Shown here: positions 22,771 to 30,527 of the stretch, one piece after another
Position numbering within the stretch: position 1 is the first letter of the stretch
Layout: every line of letters begins with the position of its first letter
NCBI RefSeq assembly: GCF_016656965.1
Contig: NZ_CP067977.1
Location: forward strand, 2,504,501 to 2,568,500
From: Brevundimonas vitisensis
Lineage (GTDB): Bacteria; Pseudomonadota; Alphaproteobacteria; Caulobacterales; Caulobacteraceae
Length of the DNA stretch: 64,000 bases
Direction: 5' to 3'
Translations under genes and position numbers: made by a program
The notes under the pieces: model-generated
The model's database searches: none
Seen by the model: only the letters and a program-made list of their open reading frames with translations
Told to the model about the DNA's origin: nothing

Positions 22771-25617
22771 ATGTCCGCCTCGCGCGTCGCCCGTTCTCGA
22801 CTGTTGAAGACCTCCGTGGCGGCTGCCGCGGCCGGGGCGATCACGTTCGCGCCCTTTGCCTCCCTCGCGCAGGAGGGCACGGTCGCACTGGACCCGATCG
22901 TCATCCGCATCGGAGCGACCGAAGCCTTTACCCGCGTCGAGTTCGCCGGCGTGATCGGGGCCCGGTCCCGGGTGCGCCAGGACGGGCGGGCCGTGATCGT
23001 TCGCCTGGGCACCACAGCGGCCCCTGACGTCAGCCGGCTGAAGGTCGATCCCCCGCGAGGCGTCGAGAGCGTCGAGACCCGCTCGGTGAGGGGCGGCACC
23101 GAACTGGTTCTGACCTTGGCCGAGGGCGCCGAGGCGCGGTCGGGCGTGGCCGATGGCGCGGTCTGGCTGAACCTTTATGCACCCGGTGCCGCGCCGCCCG
23201 TGGAAGCCGCAGCCAAGGCGCCGATCACCGAGGCGATACCGGTCAAGGCGACCGTCGCCGAAGACAGCGTCAGCCTGGATTTTCAATGGCCTCAGGCCGT
23301 CGGAGCCGCAGTCTTTCGGCGCGGCGATGCCGTCTGGGTGGTGTTCGACACCGTTGCCCGTCTGGACATGGCGGGGGCCCGGACCCTGGGCCCGGCGACG
23401 GATGCCCGGTGGGCGGCCGGTCCCGACTATGTCGCCGTCCGCATCGCTGCGCCGCGCAGTCTTCCTGTCTCCGCCGTCAGTGAAGGCACAGGATGGCGTG
23501 TGGTCATCGGGGGCCTGCCCCGGTCTGCCACCGGTGTCGACGTCGGTCGCGACGACAGCGGAGAGCCGGTCCTGGTTGCACGCATGGCCGGGGCGACAAA
23601 GGCGATCTGGCTGACCGATCCGGTCGTGGGCGACCGCTTCGCCGCCGTCACGGCACTGGCCCCCGGCAAGGGATATGGCCGTCGCCAGCAGTCGGTGGAC
23701 CTGACCCTGATCCCCACCGCGCATGGACTGGCGGTCGAGACGCCCGCCGACGATCTGGCCATCCGCGCAGAGGGCGATCTGGTCACTCTGTCGCGGCCGC
23801 GCGGGCTGATCCTGTCTCCGCCGTCGGCGGGGTTGCAGACAGCGACGGCGGGCGCGGATGCGCCGCGCAAAGCGCCTTATCCGGCCTTGATCCTGGCCGA
23901 ATGGGCCGGACTGGGCGACCAGACCTTTACCGAACGCCACCGCGCGCTGCAGGACGCAGCCGCCCAGGAGGGGGCCAAGGCCGGTGACGATCCGCGCGCC
24001 CCCGTCGAGGCCAGGCTGGCCCTGGCCCGGTTCCTGATCGGCTCTGGCCTGGCCTATGAGGCGATCGGCGTATTGAATGCGATCGTTGCCGCAGCCCCCA
24101 ATATGCTCGGGGAAGCCGAGGTGCGCGGTCTGCGCGGCGCGGCGCGGGCCTCCATCGGTCGACTGGAAGAGGCGCAGGGCGATCTGGCGGGGGCTTCCCT
24201 GGCTGGTGATCCATCCGCCGCCGTCTGGCGCGGCTATGTCGCCAGCAGACAGGGCGACTGGATCGAAGCGCGGCGGTCCTTTGCGGCTGGTGCGGGCGTG
24301 ATCGACCGCTTTGCGCCCGAGTGGCGCGCCCGGTTCGGGGCCGCCCATGCCCTGGCCGCCATCGAGACCGGCGAGCTGGAGGCTGCGCGGGCCCTGCTGG
24401 CCTATAGCTTCAGCCAGCCCGCACCGGCGGCCGACCAGTTGGCCGCGCGTCTGATCCAGGCCCGGCTGTTCGAACTGGAAGGGCAGGGCGACCGGGCCCT
24501 GGCCGTCTATCGGGCCGTGGCCCGCGCGCCGCTGGACGGAGTGGCCGTGCCCGCCAAACTGGGCATTGTGCGGCTGGAACTGGCGCGCGGGACGATGAAG
24601 CCCGACGTGGCGGCGGCCCAGCTGGAATCCCTGCGCTGGCGCTGGCGGGGCGATGCCGTCGAGGTCGAGGTGATCCGCACCCTGGGCCAGCTCTACTTGT
24701 CGCAGGGCCTGTATCGCGAGGCCCTGACCGCCCTGCGTGGCGCCGGACCGCGCATGGCGCGCCTGCCGGGCGCAACCGAGCTTCAGGCCGACCAGGACAA
24801 GGCCTTCCGCGTGCTGTTCCTGGAGGGCGGGGCCGACGGCATGCAGCCGGTCCAGGCGCTGGGCCTGTTCTATGACTTCCGCGACCTGACCCCGGTGGGG
24901 GCGGACGGCGACGAGATGGTGCGTCGACTGGCGCGGCGGCTGATCGATGTCGACCTGCTGGACCAGGCGGCGGAACTGCTGAAACACCAGGTCGACAACC
25001 GGCTGGAGGGTGTGGCCAAGGCCCAGGTCGCGACCGATCTGGCCACCGTCTATCTGATGGATCGCCAGCCGGAGAAGGCCCTGCAGGCGCTGTGGGGATC
25101 GCGCACCACCCTGCTGCCGACCGCCATGAACGCCGAACGTCGGGCCCTGGAAGCGCGGGCATTGATGGATCTGGGCCGGTTCGACCATGCCCTGGAAGTC
25201 CTGGGCGACGATCAGAGCCCCGCCGCCCGCGATGTCCGCGCCGAAGTCCTGTGGAAACAGCAGAAGTGGGCCGAGGCGGCCGCCATCTATGAGGCGCGGC
25301 TGGGTGAGCGGTTCAAGGACACAGGCACGCCCCTGAGCGCCGAGGACGAAAGCCGGCTGATCCGCGCCGGCGTCGGCTATTCGCTGGGCGGCGACGGCGG
25401 GGCGGTGGCGCGGCTCTCGCGCAACTGGTCCGGCTTCATCGCCGGGGCCAAGGCCCCCAATGCCCTGCGGATCGCCCTGGCGGGACTGGACGGTCTGGGC
25501 GGCACCGCACAGGCGCAGGACTTTGCCAGCCTGACCGCCGCAGCCGACACCTTTGCTGGCTGGGTCAACGGCATGAAGACCCAGTTCCGGGAACGGACCG
25601 GCGGCAACCGGCCCTAG
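22771..25617 (+). CDS. Large exported AMIN-like / TPR protein
   Basis: A 948-residue protein. A signal peptide (residues 1-34, ending SLAQ) leads to beta-rich segments with repeated patterns such as FTRVEFAGVIGARSRVRQDG and VSLDFQWPQAVGAAVFRRGD, resembling tandem AMIN-type domains, which localise envelope proteins by binding peptidoglycan. From about residue 390 it is an alpha-helical solenoid of TPR-like units (ALARFLIGSGLAYEAIGVLNAI, TLGQLYLSQGLYREALTALRGA, LLKHQVDNRLEGVAKAQVATDLATVY). No catalytic motif is visible. It is probably a periplasmic scaffold for an envelope machine, and the partner is unknown. It is convergent with the type I secretion genes across a perfect 14-bp hairpin. I recall related long TPR proteins in other Caulobacterales. 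Confidence 0.78.
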   Translation: MSASRVARSRLLKTSVAAAAAGAITFAPFASLAQEGTVALDPIVIRIGATEAFTRVEFAGVIGARSRVRQDGRAVIVRLGTTAAPDVSRLKVDPPRGVESVETRSVRGGTELVLTLAEGAEARSGVADGAVWLNLYAPGAAPPVEAAAKAPITEAIPVKATVAEDSVSLDFQWPQAVGAAVFRRGDAVWVVFDTVARLDMAGARTLGPATDARWAAGPDYVAVRIAAPRSLPVSAVSEGTGWRVVIGGLPRSATGVDVGRDDSGEPVLVARMAGATKAIWLTDPVVGDRFAAVTALAPGKGYGRRQQSVDLTLIPTAHGLAVETPADDLAIRAEGDLVTLSRPRGLILSPPSAGLQTATAGADAPRKAPYPALILAEWAGLGDQTFTERHRALQDAAAQEGAKAGDDPRAPVEARLALARFLIGSGLAYEAIGVLNAIVAAAPNMLGEAEVRGLRGAARASIGRLEEAQGDLAGASLAGDPSAAVWRGYVASRQGDWIEARRSFAAGAGVIDRFAPEWRARFGAAHALAAIETGELEAARALLAYSFSQPAPAADQLAARLIQARLFELEGQGDRALAVYRAVARAPLDGVAVPAKLGIVRLELARGTMKPDVAAAQLESLRWRWRGDAVEVEVIRTLGQLYLSQGLYREALTALRGAGPRMARLPGATELQADQDKAFRVLFLEGGADGMQPVQALGLFYDFRDLTPVGADGDEMVRRLARRLIDVDLLDQAAELLKHQVDNRLEGVAKAQVATDLATVYLMDRQPEKALQALWGSRTTLLPTAMNAERRALEARALMDLGRFDHALEVLGDDQSPAARDVRAEVLWKQQKWAEAAAIYEARLGERFKDTGTPLSAEDESRLIRAGVGYSLGGDGGAVARLSRNWSGFIAGAKAPNALRIALAGLDGLGGTAQAQDFASLTAAADTFAGWVNGMKTQFRERTGGNRP

Positions 25618-25662
25618 AGCGAAATCGGTTGTTGGACGCCGTCCAACAACCGATCAGGCTCT
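25616..25662. terminator. Bidirectional hairpin between AMIN/TPR gene and type I secretion adaptor gene
   Basis: A perfect 14-bp inverted repeat (25624-25637 with 25641-25654, ATCGGTTGTTGGAC / GTCCAACAACCGAT, loop GCC) is nested in a second one (AGAGC 25616-25620 / GCTCT 25658-25662). It fills the 53-base convergent gap. There is no U-run, but its symmetry and position suit a two-way transcription stop. Confidence 0.7.
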
Positions 25663-25670
25663 AAGCCGAC

Positions 25671-27041
25671 TTACTGCGCGCTGCCCGAACGCCACAGACC
25701 GCGGGTCAGCGGCTCCAGAAGATATTGCAGGGCGGTGCGGCGACGCAGCAGCACCACGACCTCGACCGGAGCCCCCGGCCGTATGAAGCCCGCCGAAGGG
25801 CCCAGCTTTTCCAGCTCGGTCTGGGGCACGACGATCTCGGCGCGGAAGTAGCGGGCCCCGGTCTGTTCGCGCGTGAAACTGTCGGCCGAGATGCGGGTGA
25901 TCCGCCCTCGCACGATCGGGGGATTGGTTTCGCGCAGGCCGGGGAATTTCACCTCCGTGTCCTGGCCGATCCGCAGGTTGTCGATGTCGGCGGGGTCGAT
26001 CTCGGCAACGATGATCTGCGACGCGTCGGTCGGCACGATCTCCATCAGGGTCTGGCCCGGCTGGATCACGCCTCCGGCGGTGAAGATGGTCAGGCCGACC
26101 ACCTGACCCGAGGCGGGGGCGCGGACCTGATTGCGGGCGATCTGGGCGCGCGTCGCGGCCAGGCGCGGCTGTAGTTCGTTCAGCTGGATCTCGATGTTGC
26201 GAAGCTGTTCGGCCACGTCCTCATTGGTCGTGGTGCCGACGGCCGAGATCTGCAGGCGGGTTTCGCCGATCTGTTCGCGGGTGGCGGCGACCTGGGCCCG
26301 CAAGGAGCCCTGTTGGCCGTCCAGCTCGGCGGCCTGACGCTCCAGCGCCCGAACGCGGGTCATGGGCGCATAGCCCTGCGCCGCCAGGGACCGCATCCCC
26401 TCCAGTTCCTCGTCGATCAGACGGCGCTGCTCGATGTTGGCGGTGATCTGGCGCTGCAGGCCCTCGGCCTGTTGTTCCAGCTGGCTGATCCTTTGTTGCA
26501 GCACGCCGCGCTCGGTCGAGCGACCAGAACTGCGGGCGTCGAACTGGATGCGTTGCAGGCGCAGGGCCTCGGCGGCCAGGGGCTGGTCCTCGGGCGGCAG
26601 GCTGGCGAACTCAGGCGGGGTCGGGACACTGCCCAGACGGTCCCGCTCGGCGATCAGGCGGGATCGCTGTGCCAGCAGGGCCAGCACCTGACCCGTCAGG
26701 CCGCGCTCGGTGGCCGCAAGATCGCCGCCCGCCACCTGGATCAGCACCTGCCCTTGCTGGACCGTGTCGCCCTCGGCGACGGCCAGGACCGACACGACCC
26801 CGCCGTCCCGATGCTGAACCGCCTGACGGTTGCCGGAAACGGCGACCTGCCCCTGGGCAAAGGCACCGGCATCCAGGGGCGCAAAGGCGGCCCAGCCCAG
26901 GAACAGCACGAAGAAGGCGGCAATGACCGCCCCGCCGATCAGCAGCTCGTTGCGCGGGGCATCGGGCACGGGGGCGGGCGGGTTGGGCGAGTTGACGACG
27001 ACCGGCAAAGGCGCCGGATTATGGGGCGTGGGAGCGGTCAT
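25671..27041 (-). CDS. Type I secretion membrane-fusion (HlyD/PrtE-type) adaptor
   Basis: A 456-residue periplasmic adaptor. A cytoplasmic N-terminus precedes one membrane helix (about residues 29-52), a split lipoyl/barrel half (AQGQVAVSGNRQAVQHRDGGVV), long coiled-coil hairpins (about 110-300, with QLEQQAEGLQRQITANIEQRRLIDEEL), the second lipoyl half (QVRAPASGQVVGLTIFTAGGVIQPGQTLMEIVP) and a beta-barrel end. This is the HlyD/PrtE/RsaE family that bridges the inner-membrane ABC component to a TolC-like outer-membrane channel. The start overlaps the ABC gene stop as ATGA, so the two are coupled. No channel or substrate gene is in the window. The family is used for RTX proteins, proteases and S-layer protein in Caulobacter. 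Confidence 0.94.
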   Translation of the reverse strand: MTAPTPHNPAPLPVVVNSPNPPAPVPDAPRNELLIGGAVIAAFFVLFLGWAAFAPLDAGAFAQGQVAVSGNRQAVQHRDGGVVSVLAVAEGDTVQQGQVLIQVAGGDLAATERGLTGQVLALLAQRSRLIAERDRLGSVPTPPEFASLPPEDQPLAAEALRLQRIQFDARSSGRSTERGVLQQRISQLEQQAEGLQRQITANIEQRRLIDEELEGMRSLAAQGYAPMTRVRALERQAAELDGQQGSLRAQVAATREQIGETRLQISAVGTTTNEDVAEQLRNIEIQLNELQPRLAATRAQIARNQVRAPASGQVVGLTIFTAGGVIQPGQTLMEIVPTDASQIIVAEIDPADIDNLRIGQDTEVKFPGLRETNPPIVRGRITRISADSFTREQTGARYFRAEIVVPQTELEKLGPSAGFIRPGAPVEVVVLLRRRTALQYLLEPLTRGLWRSGSAQ

Positions 27042-28774
27042 CGGGCGGTCGCATCCGAAACGGCACGAGTCTGTTGCAGGGCCTGCATCACGGTTTCGCG
27101 CGGGCCTTCTGCCTGGACCACCCCGCCTTGCAGCATCAGCAGGCGATCGACGCGGGCCAGGACCCCCGCCCGGTGGGCAATGATGACGACGCAGGCCCCG
27201 CGTGCGGCGGCGGCGGCGGTCGCGGCCATCAAGGCGGCTTCTCCCTCCTGGTCCAGGTTGGAGTTGGGTTCGTCCAGAACCAGCAGGACCGGATCGCCAT
27301 AGAGGGCGCGCGCCAGAGCGACACGCTGGGCCTGACCGGCCGACAGGCCTGCGCCGAAGGCTCCCAGCTGGGTGTCGTAACCCTGGGGCAGGGACAGGAT
27401 CATCTGATGGGCCCCGGCGGCGATGGCGGCGGCGACGGCCCCCTGGTCCACGGTGGCGGCGTCCAGTCCGGTGGAGGCGGCAAAGCGCGAGATATTGTCC
27501 TTGATCGACCCGGCAAACAGGCTGGGCGACTGCGGCAGATAGCCGATCCAGCGGGCCAGATCGTCACCTTCGCGCAGACCATATTCGGCACCGTCCAAGC
27601 GAACCGCGCCCAGGGTCGGGGTGATGGCCCCGGCCAGAACGCGCGCCAGGGTGGTCTTGCCCGAACCGCTGGCACCGATGACGCCCAGCGTCTGACCCGG
27701 CGCCAGGGCAAAGGAGACGCCGCGCAGCTGGGGCACTTCGGTGTCGGGAAAGCGGACGCTGACGCTCTCGACGTTCAGGCGGCCGGCGGGTGCGGGCAGA
27801 AGGGTGCGCGGCCGCTCGACCTCGGCCGTGCCCGCGAACAGGTCGGTCAGCACGCCCCAGCTGGTCTTGGCCTGGACCAGCCCGGCCCAGGATCCGACCA
27901 GAAGCTCGATCGGGGCGACCGCCCGGCTGAGCAGGACGGAGGCCGCGATGATGGCTCCCGGCGAAATCTCTCCGTTCACGGCCAGCAGGGCGGCGAGGCC
28001 CAGCGACAGGGATTGCAGCACCAGGCGCAGGAATTTGATCGCCCCGGTATATTTGCCGCCGGTCAGCTGGGCGTCGGCCTGCTGATCTGTGGCGTGGCGG
28101 CGCTGATCGACCTGGCGGGCGATCGTCGCGCGGCGCATGCCCAGGGCGCGCACCACCTCGGCCTGACCGGCGATGCCTTCCTGAGCCGCATAGGCGGCGT
28201 GGCCGGACAGGATGGCCTGCTTCAGGCGCGGGCGGCTGTCCCTCTCGTTCAGGATCGCCAGGACCAGCAGGATCAGGGCTCCGACCAGGGTGAGGGCCCC
28301 GACCGCCGGGTGCAGCAGGAAGCAGCAGGCCAGATAGATCGGCGTCCAGGGGGCGTCGAACAGGGCCAGGGCCCCCTGGCCCGATACGGCGGCGCGGACA
28401 TTGTCGAACTCGCGCAGGGCCTGGGTGTTGGCGGCGCGTCCCTGCATGTCCACCACGCGCGACAGGACGGTTCCCGATAGCAGGCGATCCAGCCGCAGGC
28501 CGGCCCGCAGAAGCAGCCGCCCCCTCAGCCAGTCCAGGACGCCCAGGGTCGCCAGGGCGAACAGCGCCACCAGCGAGATCAGGATCAGGGTGCCGATGCC
28601 GCCGGTCGGGACCACGCGGTCATAGACCTGCATCATATAGATGGTCGGCGTCAGATAGAGCAGATTGACCAGGGCGCTGAACACCGCCGCCCAGACGAAA
28701 TGCACGCGGCAGGCCCGCAGGGCCTCGGCAAGAGGCTCGGTGCCGGGTCGGCTGGGCAGCAGGGTCTTCAACAC
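27038..28774 (-). CDS. Type I secretion ABC permease/ATPase (PrtD-type)
   Basis: A 578-residue exporter subunit lacking a C39 peptidase domain, like PrtD/RsaD. The N-terminus is a short soluble part, then six helices (about residues 30-310) including FSALVNLLYLTPTIYMMQVYDRVVPTGG, diagnostic of the PrtD group. The ATPase domain has Walker A GASGSGKTT, signature LSAGQAQRVALARAL and Walker B LLVLDEPNSNLD, with Asn after Pro in place of the common ATSALD sequence, as in other PrtD proteins. The start is GTG with no clear Shine-Dalgarno. It forms an operon with the adaptor gene. Substrates carry C-terminal secretion signals and are probably encoded elsewhere. Confidence 0.94.
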   Translation of the reverse strand: MLKTLLPSRPGTEPLAEALRACRVHFVWAAVFSALVNLLYLTPTIYMMQVYDRVVPTGGIGTLILISLVALFALATLGVLDWLRGRLLLRAGLRLDRLLSGTVLSRVVDMQGRAANTQALREFDNVRAAVSGQGALALFDAPWTPIYLACCFLLHPAVGALTLVGALILLVLAILNERDSRPRLKQAILSGHAAYAAQEGIAGQAEVVRALGMRRATIARQVDQRRHATDQQADAQLTGGKYTGAIKFLRLVLQSLSLGLAALLAVNGEISPGAIIAASVLLSRAVAPIELLVGSWAGLVQAKTSWGVLTDLFAGTAEVERPRTLLPAPAGRLNVESVSVRFPDTEVPQLRGVSFALAPGQTLGVIGASGSGKTTLARVLAGAITPTLGAVRLDGAEYGLREGDDLARWIGYLPQSPSLFAGSIKDNISRFAASTGLDAATVDQGAVAAAIAAGAHQMILSLPQGYDTQLGAFGAGLSAGQAQRVALARALYGDPVLLVLDEPNSNLDQEGEAALMAATAAAAARGACVVIIAHRAGVLARVDRLLMLQGGVVQAEGPRETVMQALQQTRAVSDATAR

Positions 28775-28857
28775 GAAAGCGGACTCGAACGGCGTCGCCG
28801 GGGCGGCTGTCGACGCAATGTAGCGACGCCGGGCGGCGGGAGATAGGCGGGATCATG

Positions 28858-28886
28858 ATCCTCCCCCGCGAAGGGCGGGGGAGGAT
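28858..28886. repeat. Perfect 12-bp GC-rich hairpin, repeat-family member, possible terminator after amt
   Basis: ATCCTCCCCCGC / GCGGGGGAGGAT with a 5-base loop, 5 bases downstream of the ammonium transporter stop. TTTT follows on the plus strand only, so its terminator orientation is opposite to the gene. It is one of at least five CCTCCC-type hairpins in this window. Confidence 0.7.
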
Positions 28887-28891
28887 TTTGG

Positions 28892-30217
28892 TCAGGGGTG
28901 AATGGTCTCGCCGTGCTGGGTGTAGTCCAGGCCCTCGATCTCCTGTTCCTTGGTGACGCGCAGGCCGGTCGTATATTTGCAGATCATCAGGACGACGAAG
29001 GTGCCCACGCCGCTCCAGGCGATGACGGCGACCAGGCCGATGGCCTGTTTCAGCACGGTCGCGCCCTCGGCCACCGGGTTGATGGCGGTGGTTGCAAAGA
29101 TGCCGGTCAGCAGGGCGCCGACGATGCCGCCCACGCCGTGCACGCCGAAGGCGTCTAGGCTGTCGTCGTATTTCAGGGCGCGCTTCAGCCAGACGGCCCC
29201 GGCATAGCAGGCCGGTCCCGAGATCGCGCCGATCAGGAAGGCTCCTTTGGGATCGACGAAACCCGCCGCCGGAGTGATGCCGACCAGACCCCCGACCAGG
29301 CCGGACAACAGGCCCAGCAGGGTCGGCCGCCGGTGATCGATCCATTCGACGATCATCCAGCCCAGAGCGGCGGCGGCGGCGGCGAGAATGGTGTTGAAGG
29401 CGGCGGCCGCAGCGATCCCGTCGGCGGTCCAGGCCGAGCCCGCATTAAAGCCCAGCCAACCGACCAGCAGCAGGCCGGTGCCTATGGCCGTATAGGCGAG
29501 GTTGCCGGGGGCCATATTGTCCCGTCCAAAGCCGTGACGCGGCCCCAGAACGAGGGCGCAGACCAGACCTGCGATCCCGGCATTGACGTGAACGACCGCT
29601 CCGCCGGCGAAGTCCAGAACGCCCATGGAACCCAGATAGCCGCCGCCCCAGACCTGATGACAGATCGGGGCATAGACGATCAGGTGCCACAGGCCGAAGA
29701 ACAGCAGCGAGGCCGAGAACTTCATCCGCTCGGCAAACGCCCCCGCGATCAGAGCCGGGGTGATGATGGCAAAGGTCAGCTGATAGGCGATCCACAGCAT
29801 CTCGGGCAGGGCGGGGGCCAGGCTGTGGGCCGTGTCGATCCGCACCCCGTTTATCAGCAGCGCCTCGAACCCGCCGATGAAGCCGTTGATCGAGGCAGGC
29901 CCCGTGCCGAACGACAGGCTGTAGCCCGCGATGAACCAGAGCACCGTCACGATCGCCAAGGCTGCCGTGGAATGAGCCAGGGTGGCGATGATGTTCTTGC
30001 GCCGGACCATGCCGCCATAGAAGAGCGCCAGCCCCGGCAGGGTCATCAGAAGCACAAGGGCCGTGGACGTCAGGATCCAGGCCGTCGCCGCGCCATCCAG
30101 TGCCAGGGCCGCCTGATGGGACAGCAGTGGCCCGACCGGAACGGCCATGGACGGGCCGGCCAGAAGGGCAGCGGCCGGGAAGACTGTGGCGGCTGCGGTG
30201 CGGGTGGAAACTCTCAT
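28892..30217 (-). CDS. amtB: Ammonium transporter (Amt/MEP family)
   Basis: A 441-residue inner-membrane channel with about 11 helices after an N-terminal signal-like helix. Family blocks are FYGGMVRRKNIIATLAHS, LSFGTGP, FAERMKFSASLLFFGLWHLIVYAPICHQVWGGG (containing the first pore His) and DDSLDAFGVHGVGGIVGALLTGIFA (second pore His). It conducts NH4+/NH3 for nitrogen assimilation and is normally gated by a GlnK/PII protein, but no glnK gene is adjacent here, which is unusual for amtB. I chose ATG 30217 (MRVSTRTAAATVF); the frame is open to 30427 without support. It is divergent from the M16 peptidase gene across 310 bases. A hairpin lies directly after the stop. Confidence 0.92.
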   Translation of the reverse strand: MRVSTRTAAATVFPAAALLAGPSMAVPVGPLLSHQAALALDGAATAWILTSTALVLLMTLPGLALFYGGMVRRKNIIATLAHSTAALAIVTVLWFIAGYSLSFGTGPASINGFIGGFEALLINGVRIDTAHSLAPALPEMLWIAYQLTFAIITPALIAGAFAERMKFSASLLFFGLWHLIVYAPICHQVWGGGYLGSMGVLDFAGGAVVHVNAGIAGLVCALVLGPRHGFGRDNMAPGNLAYTAIGTGLLLVGWLGFNAGSAWTADGIAAAAAFNTILAAAAAALGWMIVEWIDHRRPTLLGLLSGLVGGLVGITPAAGFVDPKGAFLIGAISGPACYAGAVWLKRALKYDDSLDAFGVHGVGGIVGALLTGIFATTAINPVAEGATVLKQAIGLVAVIAWSGVGTFVVLMICKYTTGLRVTKEQEIEGLDYTQHGETIHP

Positions 30218-30527
30218 GGCGCGGGCTGGAACTCCGAAATCGTGTCGATCACCGGCCCGAACCGCGTCCAGAACCGCGAGGATGAATAGGAGGCTATTGC
30301 GCTGCGATAGGCAATTCATTTCGTGTGCGGCGCAATATGGGGCCAAACCGGCCGCTCGTACTGCAAAGCGGGCGTGCTCGCGCACATGCTTGCCGCTGAC
30401 GCTCGCAACGGCAAACGATGCCGGCAATTGTTACGGAAAAGCCATGATCCAGCCTCTTGTGCGGCAGGCCGTGCCCGTTAGGACTGATCGTCACAAAAAC
30501 GGTTCGTTTTGTTCTGCGGAGACTTTT
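30218..30527. other. 310-base intergenic region between divergent amtB and M16 peptidase genes
   Basis: No supported ORF or RNA gene. It must hold both promoters. I see several TTGCCG/CGGCAA elements (TTGCCG at 30390, CGGCAA at 30409 and 30422), which can form a stem-loop, and a relatively AT-rich stretch at 30491-30510 just before the peptidase start. I looked for a sigma-54/NtrC arrangement expected for amtB and found no correctly spaced match. Confidence 0.6.

Noticed and set aside
30218..30527. Sigma-54/NtrC promoter for amtB
   Set aside because: A near match around 30371-30388 on the minus strand has wrong spacing and lacks the GG of the -24 element.
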